DNA from: Paenibacillus glacialis
GTDB lineage: Bacteria > Bacillota > Bacilli > Paenibacillales > Paenibacillaceae
Direction of reading: 5' to 3'
NCBI RefSeq assembly: GCF_001637205.1
Contig: NZ_LVJH01000070.1
Span: 248,001 to 312,000 of the forward strand
Length of the DNA stretch: 64,000 nt
Part shown: positions 55,762 through 64,000 of the stretch, in pieces
Position numbering within the stretch: position 1 is the stretch's first letter
Layout of the letters: each line of letters opens with the position of its first letter
Position numbers and translations under genes: made by a program
Notes under the pieces: model-generated
The model's input: the letters and a program-made list of their open reading frames with translations, nothing else
Databases searched by the model: none
Told to the model about the DNA's origin: nothing

Positions 55762-56670
55762 TTAAGACTGTACATCTTCATTCGGAGTAGAATCCGGATT
55801 CACTAGGTACGTCCAATTTTCTTTTTGCGTAATCAGGCCTTCTTTCAATAACTTACCTATAGCCCGTTTGAATGCTGATTTACTAATACCGAATCGCTCT
55901 TTAATGATGTCTGGCGGTGTTGCATCAGAATAGGGCATGCCTCCACCTGGACGTTCCTTGAGGAATGCTAACAAGTTCTCAGCATCCAAATCCCTGCCAA
56001 CCTCTTTCAGAGGTGCCATGGACAGGTTGACTCTTCCATCTTCACGTATATGACTAATCCGTACCTTCACTTCTTCGCCAAGACGAAGCATCCGAGGACG
56101 TTCCGTTGAATGAATTAGACCAATAACCCCGAATCCAACCACTCCACCATCTACAAGCACGAACGTGCCCATTTGAAGTGATTTGTACACAGTTGCGCTC
56201 ACCCATTGATTCATCCATGAAGAAGGCGCAGCAAAGGTCAATGTTTCCAACTCATACTCTCCAGCAAGCTTAGCAAGCAATCGGCCCTGTTTATCATGCT
56301 CCATAGTGACAAATACAGAATCACCTACACGAGGGTGTAGTTCGTTAATCTCAGGTAATTCTCGTATTGGAAGCAATAACTGACGTCCAAGTCCCATTTC
56401 GAGAAAGCAACCGAGCCGTGGGTTAATATCTGCCACAACAAGCTTGGCTAGTCCACCCAGTGTCAAATACGGTTTTTTCATCGTAGCAGCTAATCGGCCT
56501 TCTGTATCAAAGAATATAAATACCTCTAATATATCGCCAGGTTTGATTTCTTCAGTAATCTCCGTGTAATGAAGTAACACATCGAAATCATCTCCATATA
56601 GAAAAAAACCATATGGAGACACCTCACGGGCCACTTCTAATGAAACAACTGTACCCGCAACTAAGCTCAT
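55762..56670 (-). CDS. cvfB: CvfB-like S1-domain RNA-binding protein
   Basis: A 302-residue protein of the CvfB/YitL family. Tandem S1-type beta domains (GTVVSLEVAREVSPYGFFLY at the start, then further S1 repeats; VKVRISHIREDGRVNLSMAP near 215) are followed by a winged-helix end (FGISKSAFKRAIGKLLKEGL). In Staphylococcus CvfB influences virulence gene expression. It overlaps the rsfS stop as ATGA, so it is co-translated with ribosome-associated genes. Confidence 0.87.
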   Translation of the reverse strand: MSLVAGTVVSLEVAREVSPYGFFLYGDDFDVLLHYTEITEEIKPGDILEVFIFFDTEGRLAATMKKPYLTLGGLAKLVVADINPRLGCFLEMGLGRQLLLPIRELPEINELHPRVGDSVFVTMEHDKQGRLLAKLAGEYELETLTFAAPSSWMNQWVSATVYKSLQMGTFVLVDGGVVGFGVIGLIHSTERPRMLRLGEEVKVRISHIREDGRVNLSMAPLKEVGRDLDAENLLAFLKERPGGGMPYSDATPPDIIKERFGISKSAFKRAIGKLLKEGLITQKENWTYLVNPDSTPNEDVQS

Positions 56671-57023
56671 ACCAATTCCACTACCTTAGCATCAGACCAT
56701 AATTTCTCAAGGTTATAGAATTCACGTTCATCGCGGTGGAAGACATGAACAATAACATCTCCTAGATCCATCAATACCCAACGTGCGGAATTCATTCCTT
56801 CGATCCCACGAATGTTAGTACCTGCTTCCATAGCTTGCTTACGAATTTCAGTAGCAATAGCTTGTACTTGTACATCAGAGTTACCATGACAAATCACAAA
56901 ATAATCGGCAACCAATGATACCCCTCTTAAATCCAATGCAACGATGTCCATTGCCTTTCTATCTTGCGCTCCAGTTACTGCTAAATCCAACAATTGTTCA
57001 GGTCCAATATACTTTTGACTCAT
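56667..57023 (-). CDS. rsfS: Ribosomal silencing factor RsfS
   Basis: A 118-residue Iojap/RsfS protein (YqeL). The family core has SLVADYFVICHGNSDVQVQA near 35 and RWVLMDLGDVIVHVFHRDER near 82. It binds L14 and blocks subunit joining during starvation. It overlaps yqeK by 4 nt and cvfB by 4 nt. Confidence 0.95.
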   Translation of the reverse strand: MSQKYIGPEQLLDLAVTGAQDRKAMDIVALDLRGVSLVADYFVICHGNSDVQVQAIATEIRKQAMEAGTNIRGIEGMNSARWVLMDLGDVIVHVFHRDEREFYNLEKLWSDAKVVELV

Positions 57024-57598
57024 GAATTCGCCTCCATTTGCTTAATTAAATCATTACGTGCTAATACCGTTAAAGGGTAAATAATTTGCCTACGTGACAC
57101 TAGTAAACTGATTGTAGAATCCAATCCCGCTACTAGGCCTCCTTCTAGACTATGGTTGGCTAGTTCCCGAATATTATTCACACCAGGAAAGTCTCTTCCC
57201 GGCTCGATATAGTCAGCCAGACACACCACTTTGTCCAGTAACGTCATGCCAATCCTACCAGCTGTATGATAGCGAATAGCATCCAAAATTTCCAAGTCAT
57301 CAATTCCATATTCATGACTTGCTACAAAAGCACCTACTTCAGCATGCCAAAGTTGCTTATTGTATGACAACAAATCGTCAGATAACTGATTGTCCGATAT
57401 GATCGTTCTCAACGTCTCTATCGGCCAGTATTTAGCCACATCATGCAAAATGGCAGCTAAATCTGCTTTTACAGGGTCTGCTCCATATTGTTCTGCCAGC
57501 TTTACTGCCGTCTCCATAACCCCTTGTGTGTGCTGCCAACGTTTATCAGGCATCTGAGTTGATACGACTTTAATAAGTTCATCACGGCTGAATTTCAT
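57020..57598 (-). CDS. yqeK: YqeK-type HD-domain hydrolase
   Basis: A 192-residue HD protein. The metal motif is in AAILHDVAKYWP near 46-57, with the first His in RWQHTQGVMETA near 20 and HAEVGAFVA near 84. YqeK proteins hydrolyse Ap4A symmetrically. Overlaps nadD by 17 nt and rsfS by 4 nt. Confidence 0.93.
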   Translation of the reverse strand: MKFSRDELIKVVSTQMPDKRWQHTQGVMETAVKLAEQYGADPVKADLAAILHDVAKYWPIETLRTIISDNQLSDDLLSYNKQLWHAEVGAFVASHEYGIDDLEILDAIRYHTAGRIGMTLLDKVVCLADYIEPGRDFPGVNNIRELANHSLEGGLVAGLDSTISLLVSRRQIIYPLTVLARNDLIKQMEANS

Positions 57599-58172
57599 AT
57601 AACCCGCTCCTTATTATATATTCATACACACGTTCAGGCACCATATAACGGATGGAATGTCCCATCTCTGCCTTTTCTCTTATCTCAGAAGAGGAAATGT
57701 CCACGAGTGGCATGTCAGCCAGTAGTACGCTACGCTGTAGATAGGACGGAAGTGCCAACAGATCCAAAGGTGAACCTGGGCGACCTACACCTATAAACGT
57801 TATCATCTCCGATAAATCTTCAATTCGATCCCAGTTAGGTAAATAATTAACCATATCTGCTCCAATGATAAAATAGAAGTCAAATCCTGGATACATCTCA
57901 TGAAGCTCTTCGATCGTGTCTATGGTGTAGGAAACGCCACCTCTTCTCACCTCTATATCCAGCGTCCGAAAAGAAGCATGGTCCTTTATGGCCTCGGCTA
58001 CCATCTTTAGCCGTTGTTCACCCGTCGCTCCAGCCTTATCTTTATGAGGAGGAATGTGACTTGGCATGAACCAGACTTCATCCAACTGATAAGAATCTCT
58101 TGCAGATTCCGCTGCGAGCAAGTGTCCGATATGAAGTGGATCAAAGGTCCCACCCATGATACCTATCTTCAA
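57582..58172 (-). CDS. nadD: Nicotinate-nucleotide adenylyltransferase
   Basis: A 196-residue NadD. The nucleotidyl transfer motif is GGTFDPLHIGHLLAAE at 7-22 and the ISSSEIREKAE motif is near 164. It makes deamido-NAD from nicotinate mononucleotide. Part of the yhbY-nadD-yqeK-rsfS string. Confidence 0.96.
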   Translation of the reverse strand: MKIGIMGGTFDPLHIGHLLAAESARDSYQLDEVWFMPSHIPPHKDKAGATGEQRLKMVAEAIKDHASFRTLDIEVRRGGVSYTIDTIEELHEMYPGFDFYFIIGADMVNYLPNWDRIEDLSEMITFIGVGRPGSPLDLLALPSYLQRSVLLADMPLVDISSSEIREKAEMGHSIRYMVPERVYEYIIRSGLYEIQP

Positions 58173-58188
58173 GCTGAATCCTCCCTAC

Positions 58189-58479
58189 TTAAGGCAGTTG
58201 AATTTGTTTATTATCTTTTGATTCTTTATACAATACGATTACTTTTCCGATAACCTGAACTAATTCCGCACCAGATTGTTTAGCCAACTCTGCTCCGATT
58301 TCATTCCGATCTTCAAGACATGTGTTAAGAACTGTAATTTTCATCAGTTCTCTCTTCTCAATAGCTTCTTCGATATGACGAATCAAATGATCATTCGTTC
58401 CATTCTTACCGACTTGGAATACGGGATCTAAATGATGTGCTAATGAACGTAAATAACGTTTCTGTTTTCCAGTTAACAT
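58189..58479 (-). CDS. YhbY/CRS1-like ribosome assembly RNA-binding protein
   Basis: A 96-residue YhbY (B. subtilis YqeI). It begins LTGKQKRYLRSLAHHLDPVF, has QVGKNGTND near 22 and a GxxG-like RNA loop. It associates with large-subunit precursors. ATG at 58479; AAGGAG is 12 nt upstream. 16 nt before nadD. Confidence 0.93.
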   Translation of the reverse strand: MLTGKQKRYLRSLAHHLDPVFQVGKNGTNDHLIRHIEEAIEKRELMKITVLNTCLEDRNEIGAELAKQSGAELVQVIGKVIVLYKESKDNKQIQLP

Positions 58480-58528
58480 GTAATATCCAAACTCCTTCAA
58501 TTCAATTAATTAATCTTTTACTTACAAT

Positions 58529-59395
58529 TCAGTCCTGAAGACTCTTCAAGACCGCAGTTCGCATCGTCTCAATTGGTGCAGGCATACCCGTCCAATATTC
58601 AAGGGCATATGCGCCTTGATTGATAAACATGCCAAGACCGCCATGTATGGTGCATCCTCTTTCATGGCTCTTCTTCAGAAGTTCAGTCGTTAATGGGTTA
58701 TAAATCAAATCGCTAACGATGATTCCAGGTGGAATCATTTCTGGATCGATAACGCTTTGAGAAGTCTTAGGATGCATCCCAATGGACGTTGTATTTATCA
58801 CAACATCTATGTCTGGCAGAATTCCTTCGATTTTGTCCATGGTGATCGCAGAAATATTCACCAGTGACTTCCATTCCTCTGCCATTTGAATGGCTTTGTC
58901 CTCGGTCCGATTAGCGATTACAATGGTCTTCGGTTCTTCTTGCGCAAGTGCATAAATGATGCCACGAGCGGCTCCACCTGCTCCTAAGACCATAATAGAT
59001 TTACCACGCAAATCAACCTGGGTCTCATCTTTCAATGAACGGACGTAACCAATCCCATCCGTGTTGTAGCCAGTAAGAATACCGTTCTCATTCAATATCG
59101 TATTCACTGCACCAATCCGAGAGGCAGAATCATCTATTCGATCTACATAAGCCATTACATCTACTTTATGTGGAATGGTCACATTAATCCCTCTGAATCC
59201 AAGCTCTCTGATCCGAGAGATCGCGCTACCTAGATCCTCACGACTAACATGGAGAGGGAAATATTCTCCCTCGATACCAAGTGCGGCTAAAGCGGCGTTA
59301 TGCATAACTGGGGATTTAGAATGAACGATAGGATCTCCGATCACCGCGAGAAGCATCGTCTTATTAGGTTGTGAAGGTAATTCTCTCCATAACAT
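58529..59395 (-). CDS. aroE: Shikimate dehydrogenase
   Basis: A 288-residue AroE. The substrate segment is HSKSPVMHN near 26 and NVTIPHK near 72 (catalytic Lys). The NADP loop is VLGAGGAARGIIYAL near 135. It reduces 3-dehydroshikimate in aromatic amino acid synthesis. Position between yqeH and yqeI is conserved with B. subtilis. Confidence 0.95.
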   Translation of the reverse strand: MLWRELPSQPNKTMLLAVIGDPIVHSKSPVMHNAALAALGIEGEYFPLHVSREDLGSAISRIRELGFRGINVTIPHKVDVMAYVDRIDDSASRIGAVNTILNENGILTGYNTDGIGYVRSLKDETQVDLRGKSIMVLGAGGAARGIIYALAQEEPKTIVIANRTEDKAIQMAEEWKSLVNISAITMDKIEGILPDIDVVINTTSIGMHPKTSQSVIDPEMIPPGIIVSDLIYNPLTTELLKKSHERGCTIHGGLGMFINQGAYALEYWTGMPAPIETMRTAVLKSLQD

Positions 59396-59427
59396 ATTCC
59401 TATTTCACCCGCTTTCTGTCGACTAGT

Positions 59428-60555
59428 CTATATCAAAGAAGGCCTAGTTAGAACTTTCACACCACGTGGGGCATGAATTGCTATTAATGCACCTTCATCG
59501 CTGTTGATTTTGACCCAACCCAAACCTGAGATAAACACATCCGAACGAGATCCTTTTTTAAGACTGAATTCATGTCTCGTCCATTCAGGAAGTTTCGCTA
59601 AATTATCTTGGTTAGGAGGCATGAGCATCACACCTGCATGTTCTGCATACAGTGAGTCTGCACGTTCTAACTTCGTACGATGAATCCCCACCTTTGGGCT
59701 AAGGAAACATGTGAACGATTGGCGTTCACCTTGTATGAAATCAAACCGAGCCAAAGCACCGAAGAATAACGTCTGACCTTCATTCAGCTGATAAACCATT
59801 GGTTTAAGCGGATGTTCTGGCATCGTTGCTCCAAGATCTCCACGGCTCACAAGCTCACTGAAACGCCAAGGGTATACAATACCCGGTGTATCAATAATAT
59901 AGCGGCCATCATCAAGAGGTATATTAACCATGTCTAGTGTAGTTCCTGGATAACGAGAAGTCGTAAGTTCTTGTTCAAGGTCACTGTAATCGCGGATGAG
60001 ACGATTTACTAACGTTGATTTACCTACATTCGTTGCACCAACAACATATACATCTCGATCTCCACGGTAAGTAGCTATCGTCTCAAGCAAACGCTCAAAG
60101 CCTTGGTTCTTCTTGGCACTAACTAGTACGATTTCTTCCGTTTTAAGACCTTCTTCTTTGCTTTGTTGTTGAACCCAGTTCTTAATTTTGTTCCAGTTCG
60201 TTACTTTCGGTAGAAGGTCAATCTTGTTCACCACAAGGATAACAGGATTATTCCCTACAAAACGTTGTAATCCGGAGATCATACTTCCCTGGAAATCGAA
60301 CAAATCAACAATATGAATAACAAGTGCATTCTTATTGCCAATTTGGCTCAACAGCTTCAAGAATTCATCTTGATCCACCGTAACGGACGATGATTCATTG
60401 TAATTCTTAATACGGAAACAACGCTGACAAATAATCTGCTCTTGTTCTAGCGCCTTAGCTGGGACATATCCCGGTAAATCTGTTTGGTCGGTTTGTAGTG
60501 TAATACCACACCCGCTGCAGTTCATGGCTTCTTGCTCGCCAATTGATTCTTTCAT
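59428..60555 (-). CDS. yqeH: YqeH circularly permuted GTPase
   Basis: A 375-residue ribosome-assembly GTPase. An N-terminal zinc finger (CSGCGITLQ and CQRCF) precedes the GTPase whose motifs are permuted: NKIDLLP (G4), then SAKKNQG (G5), GATNVGKSTLVNRLI (G1), and YIIDTPGIVYP (G3). It is needed for 30S maturation. Overlaps yqeG by 4 nt. Confidence 0.95.
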   Translation of the reverse strand: MKESIGEQEAMNCSGCGITLQTDQTDLPGYVPAKALEQEQIICQRCFRIKNYNESSSVTVDQDEFLKLLSQIGNKNALVIHIVDLFDFQGSMISGLQRFVGNNPVILVVNKIDLLPKVTNWNKIKNWVQQQSKEEGLKTEEIVLVSAKKNQGFERLLETIATYRGDRDVYVVGATNVGKSTLVNRLIRDYSDLEQELTTSRYPGTTLDMVNIPLDDGRYIIDTPGIVYPWRFSELVSRGDLGATMPEHPLKPMVYQLNEGQTLFFGALARFDFIQGERQSFTCFLSPKVGIHRTKLERADSLYAEHAGVMLMPPNQDNLAKLPEWTRHEFSLKKGSRSDVFISGLGWVKINSDEGALIAIHAPRGVKVLTRPSLI

Positions 60556-61079
60556 TCTTTGTTTTCCTCCTCAAGCCATAGTCCCTTTTTTCGAAGACTC
60601 TTAAGCGCTATGCGCTCCACTCTCCGATTGATTCTTGTTCCCCATCCTTCGTCCTCAACCGAGATGGGCAGTACTAATACTGTAAGTAACCCAAGCCGAT
60701 TACCACCTAACACATCAGTCAGCATTTGGTCGCCTACCATAATCGTCTCTGTATTTGAAAGTCCCATCATCTTCAATGCCTTATTAAACGACTTAAGGGA
60801 AGGTTTACGGGCTTCATGTACATATTGAATGTCCAAGGGAGTAGCAAAATCTGATACTCGCTTCAGATGATTGTTGGATACAATGATCAGTTGAAAACCA
60901 GTCTTTTTCACAAGTTCAAACCAAGCGATCAATTCCGGATAGGCAAGTGGTGCTTTGGCACCTACAAGCGTATTGTCCAAATCCGTAATAATCCCTCGGT
61001 ATCCCCGTGCATATAGATCTTCCAAATCGATATCAAATACTGTATTCACCCGTACTTTAGGCAGCAACATTTCAAACAA
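60552..61079 (-). CDS. yqeG: YqeG HAD-family phosphatase
   Basis: A 175-residue HAD subfamily IIIA protein. The nucleophile motif is ITDLDNTLVGA near 34 and the terminal motif is MVGDQMLTDVLGGN near 115. Physiological substrate unknown. First gene of the yqeG-yqeH-aroE string. Confidence 0.93.
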   Translation of the reverse strand: MFEMLLPKVRVNTVFDIDLEDLYARGYRGIITDLDNTLVGAKAPLAYPELIAWFELVKKTGFQLIIVSNNHLKRVSDFATPLDIQYVHEARKPSLKSFNKALKMMGLSNTETIMVGDQMLTDVLGGNRLGLLTVLVLPISVEDEGWGTRINRRVERIALKSLRKKGLWLEEENKE

Positions 61080-61148
61080 GTCAAGTCACCTCAGTTTCAT
61101 ACGACAAACTATACCATAATATCATGAGTTATTACAAAAGAAACCGCC

Positions 61149-61169
61149 CCTTTTGCATAGGCAAAAAGG
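61149..61169 (-). terminator. Possible terminator of the DUF58-transglutaminase operon
   Basis: CCTTTTGC/GCAAAAAGG stem-loop with a bulge, followed by GGCGGTTTCTTTTG on the minus strand. Confidence 0.4.
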
Positions 61170-61181
61170 ACGAAGGTATCG

Positions 61182-63383
61182 TTATCTTTTATTTTTCGCT
61201 CTTAGAGAGACTTTAAGTTGTTCCGTAACCTTCTGAACCGTACGCCATTCATCACTCGCAATAGCCTCAGGACTATACCTCGCTTTTTCGAAAAGTTGTA
61301 GCAGAGAACTTAAAGATGGCTCTAAGTTTGGATTACTAACCTGCCACTTCATAACGGACTCACGTAGCGTCTCATGACTCCCACGTGTCAACCCATGTTT
61401 GTGCACAATCAATAGCCAACGTTCTGTCTCAATGACCACTTTCTCATCTGGAGATAGTTTTTTCCCCATTCGAATTCGACGTATTAAGAAGTGGAAAGAA
61501 TCACCTGAACGCCACCCAATATAACTTATCCACGAGAGTAGTACAGTAATGGCTACTACAATTAACCCTTTGAACCACCATGAATTTATTCCCCAATTGT
61601 TCGATTGTTGTGAATCTTTATTGAGTCCCTCTTCATCCTCTTGCTGATCTATTTCTTGCTTATCCAAGCTATCTAATCCAGTAATGAGAGGCATATTAAA
61701 TCCTGGAGTTGCTTCGATTGGAACCCATCCATAAGGACCGAAATAAACTTCCACCCATGAGTGAGCATCAGCATTAGTCACCCTGTATGAACCAGGATCC
61801 ATCTGTCCTGATCGCATCATACGAAATTCATCCAATTGAGGCTGGATACCTGGAGCATATCCTTTGACCCAGCGAGCTGGAATGCCAAGAGATCTTGTCA
61901 TCATAACCATAGAAGTTGAGAAATAATTACAATACCCTTCTCGAATTTCAAATAAAAAGCTATCTACGAAATCGTCACTTTTTTTGAGCGATACATTTGG
62001 CGTGTTCGTATATTTAAAGTTCGTTTGTAAGTATGTTTGTAATAACGTTATCTTTTCATATGGTGTGATCGCTGACTCTGTCACATCAGCAGCAAGTTCT
62101 TTTACGCGTTCAGGGAAACCATCTGGTATCTGCAAGTAATCCTTTTCATTGGAATCCCCATATAGATCATCGAACGATTTCTTTCTTAACTCTTCTACGG
62201 GAACGACAGGAACTTCGGAAGTTATCGTATAGGATTTCGGATATTGTGATTCCTTATTCGTAGTATTCCAATGAAGTTCTGCTTGTGATCCCTTCCACTG
62301 AATACCACGCATATCCTTCTCTCCGTCAATCGTCTGCACAGAGGAAATCGCATAGGCACCAAATAATACTGGAAAGTTACTATCATTTTGGATCGTTATC
62401 GTTTGTTGAACTTTCTCCGTCTGTAACATAGAATCAGAAGCTCGTTCCAACTCTTCACCGACCACAACATCATCAAAAGTATTTGTCTCACTGGATTCGT
62501 TCTCCCAGCCCGTACCGGAATAAAGCCTTCTTGTCTCTCCACGCCAATAATTTCGTTTAGGTGAATGAACAGTCATCACCATCGAATAATCGAATTCAAA
62601 TGCACCGCCCAACTTATTATCGTCATTACTGTAGCCTGACAAGGACGGTTGTGCATCGAATGTTTCTACCGAAGCCTGTTTTTCTCTATCACCTAAAGAT
62701 TCATTCTGTCCTGTCAATGCAGAGTAAGGGTCCTTCAATATTGGGGGAATTTTAGGCATGTTGATGCCAAGTAGAAAGATCACCGAGAACAGCAATACAA
62801 TATGAACGATCATCTCAAATGGGTAATCGAGTAGATTTCTCCAACCTTCAGGATATTTTTTTTGGAAGCGTTGAAAATGATGCGTCACCAACCAGCCCAT
62901 CATAGCCAGCACCATCCATGCGGCTTCATCCCAAAGAATCGTCGATGAGAAAGAATCCAGGATAGCAATTGCAACAATGTTAAGTCCCATGAATACAAAG
63001 ATCCGTTTCTGATTCGTTAGCAACTTAGCTAGACATAGACAAATTATCGCTGCACTGATTGCAAACCAAATATAAGGATGTAATCCGCTGATATAGTACT
63101 CTATTCCATCGCCACTTGGGTTATATACATCATATTCAATAAGTGTATACCGAAGCATCAGAAAGATTATCCCACATTCGAGAAGAATACGGTAAATCCT
63201 CTTGAATGGGAGCAAAACCTCAATGATGACTATGATAATAACGGTTCTCCCTACTAATGAAGTTGTTTCTTTGAACCATACCGGTTCGGTGTAAGACAAC
63301 CACTGCTGGGTAACGATCCAGATCCATATAAAAGAGAGAGCGCTTAACCAATCATATTTGAAGAAAAATTTACGTTTGGTCAT
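61182..63383 (-). CDS. Transglutaminase-domain membrane protein, TgpA-like
   Basis: A 733-residue protein. About seven hydrophobic helices fill the first 230 residues. An extracellular transglutaminase core follows with REGYCNYFSTSMVMMTRSLG (Cys, near 470), NADAHSWVEVYF (His) and YGWVPIEATPGF (Asp). A further helix near 640 and a C-terminal DUF4129-like cytoplasmic tail follow. ATG at 63383 follows GGGAGGGG and overlaps the DUF58 stop as ATGA. The MoxR-DUF58-transglutaminase arrangement is widespread. Substrate unknown. Confidence 0.87.
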   Translation of the reverse strand: MTKRKFFFKYDWLSALSFIWIWIVTQQWLSYTEPVWFKETTSLVGRTVIIIVIIEVLLPFKRIYRILLECGIIFLMLRYTLIEYDVYNPSGDGIEYYISGLHPYIWFAISAAIICLCLAKLLTNQKRIFVFMGLNIVAIAILDSFSSTILWDEAAWMVLAMMGWLVTHHFQRFQKKYPEGWRNLLDYPFEMIVHIVLLFSVIFLLGINMPKIPPILKDPYSALTGQNESLGDREKQASVETFDAQPSLSGYSNDDNKLGGAFEFDYSMVMTVHSPKRNYWRGETRRLYSGTGWENESSETNTFDDVVVGEELERASDSMLQTEKVQQTITIQNDSNFPVLFGAYAISSVQTIDGEKDMRGIQWKGSQAELHWNTTNKESQYPKSYTITSEVPVVPVEELRKKSFDDLYGDSNEKDYLQIPDGFPERVKELAADVTESAITPYEKITLLQTYLQTNFKYTNTPNVSLKKSDDFVDSFLFEIREGYCNYFSTSMVMMTRSLGIPARWVKGYAPGIQPQLDEFRMMRSGQMDPGSYRVTNADAHSWVEVYFGPYGWVPIEATPGFNMPLITGLDSLDKQEIDQQEDEEGLNKDSQQSNNWGINSWWFKGLIVVAITVLLSWISYIGWRSGDSFHFLIRRIRMGKKLSPDEKVVIETERWLLIVHKHGLTRGSHETLRESVMKWQVSNPNLEPSLSSLLQLFEKARYSPEAIASDEWRTVQKVTEQLKVSLRAKNKR

Positions 63384-64000
63384 GCATATCCCCTCCCTAT
63401 CACCGTAGGTAAATCCTCTAGTCTGGAAACTGCATACCCATGAATACCACGCGCTCTCATTTGAGAGACCCAATCTTTCGAGGCATCCCCCTTTGCATTA
63501 AGAATATGCAGATGGCTAGGACTCATCCCACGAATATCTGCCCACCGAATCAGCTCCATCACAGATGACCCGCTTGTGGGACTAACTAGAATACAATATG
63601 CACCTTTCGGGAAAAGACGAATACTCGATTCTAACTTTGGAAGTAATGTACCCTCACCATCAGCATCCATATCAACCAGATGATGTAACATCTTCTGCCG
63701 CTCTAATGCGCTCTCCGATGGAGCAATAACATGGTTTCGACTTCCAAGAGTACACAATCCAATTCCTATTCGGTCACGGTTCCTATATTGCAATAAAGAA
63801 GCTACGACCGAAACGGCAAGCTCGAACTGTTCTTCCGAACTATAGTGCTTTGCGATAGCATCCAGTATGATCATCGTTTTGGGAACAGATTCATGCTCGA
63901 ATTCTTTGGACTTCCAAGTGCCCGTCCTCGCTGTCGCATTCCAATGAATTCTCGTTAGGCGGTCCCCGTATACATAATCACGTACACCATTAATCTGAGT
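63380..64000 (-). CDS. DUF58 domain protein (5' end outside window)
   Basis: 206 residues of the C-terminal part are present and the frame is open to the window edge. DUF58 signature residues are visible: YVYGDRLTRIHWNATAR and KSKEFEHE, then a von Willebrand-like MIILDAI segment. An ATG at 63874 is internal, not the start, because the conserved motif precedes it. It is translationally coupled to the transglutaminase gene. These proteins usually follow a MoxR ATPase gene. Confidence 0.85.
   Translation of the reverse strand, partial: TQINGVRDYVYGDRLTRIHWNATARTGTWKSKEFEHESVPKTMIILDAIAKHYSSEEQFELAVSVVASLLQYRNRDRIGIGLCTLGSRNHVIAPSESALERQKMLHHLVDMDADGEGTLLPKLESSIRLFPKGAYCILVSPTSGSSVMELIRWADIRGMSPSHLHILNAKGDASKDWVSQMRARGIHGYAVSRLEDLPTVIGRGYA

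Overview
The window is a chromosomal segment of a spore-forming, low-GC Gram-positive bacterium, most likely Paenibacillus or a close relative. The order yqeG-yqeH-aroE-yqeI-nadD-yqeK-rsfS-yqeM, comER/comEA-comEB-comEC, holA, rpsT, gpr-spoIIP-yqxA-lepA-hemW-hrcA-grpE-dnaK-dnaJ-prmA-rsmE is the Bacillus subtilis yqe/com/hsp70 backbone. Sporulation genes (gpr, spoIIP), a CIRCE operator, a leucine T-box and AGGAGG-type ribosome binding sites agree. The archaeal-like chaperonin between hrcA and grpE is unlike Bacillus and fits other Firmicutes lineages. No tRNA, rRNA, insertion sequence or CRISPR array was seen.

Layout. 1-9820: sbcC (partial)-sbcD and addA-addB, DNA break-processing nucleases, all on the minus strand. 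9821-10297: non-coding, ending in a strong terminator. 10298-21012: an eleven-gene minus-strand operon. In transcription order it encodes a LysW-type amino-group carrier protein, a LysX-type ligase, a truncated DegT-like protein, a full DegT aminotransferase, a LysY/ArgC-type reductase, a fused LysZ kinase-LysK hydrolase, a two-subunit transketolase, an MFS exporter, an ATP-grasp ligase and an FMN reductase. 21441-22518: decayed remnants of an AbgB-like amidohydrolase and a peptide ABC binding protein. 22672-28934: rlmI-like methyltransferase, a Na/Pi cotransporter, NUDIX, rsmE, an M50 protease, prmA and two small genes. 29102-35522: hrcA-group III chaperonin-grpE-dnaK-dnaJ. 35631-45856: argA-like GNAT, hemW, lepA, yqxA, spoIIP, gpr, rpsT, holA and an ECF sigma/anti-sigma pair. 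46108-53303: comEC, comEB, comEA, comER and leuS with its T-box. 53830-64000: a small membrane protein, an SDR, a methyltransferase, cvfB, the rsfS-to-yqeG block, and a transglutaminase/DUF58 pair that runs off the right edge.

The most interesting part is the 10.3-21.2 kb operon. It has every step of a carrier-protein pathway. An amino acid, probably glutamate, is attached by its alpha-amino group to the LysW-type C-terminal Glu. The side chain is phosphorylated and reduced to a semialdehyde, a transketolase adds a two-carbon unit, an aminotransferase aminates it, and the fused hydrolase releases the product. This logic matches the actinomycete route to 2,6-diamino-5,7-dihydroxyheptanoic acid (vazabitide-type). 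Here it is followed by an ATP-grasp ligase and MFS exporter, as in bacilysin-type dipeptide clusters. I infer an uncharacterised non-ribosomal peptide-like metabolite built on an unusual diamino acid.

The rest of the window is ordinary core genome. It carries recognisable regulation: CIRCE, T-box, a sigma-G-like gpr promoter, a possible ECF autoregulatory promoter and many intrinsic terminators.
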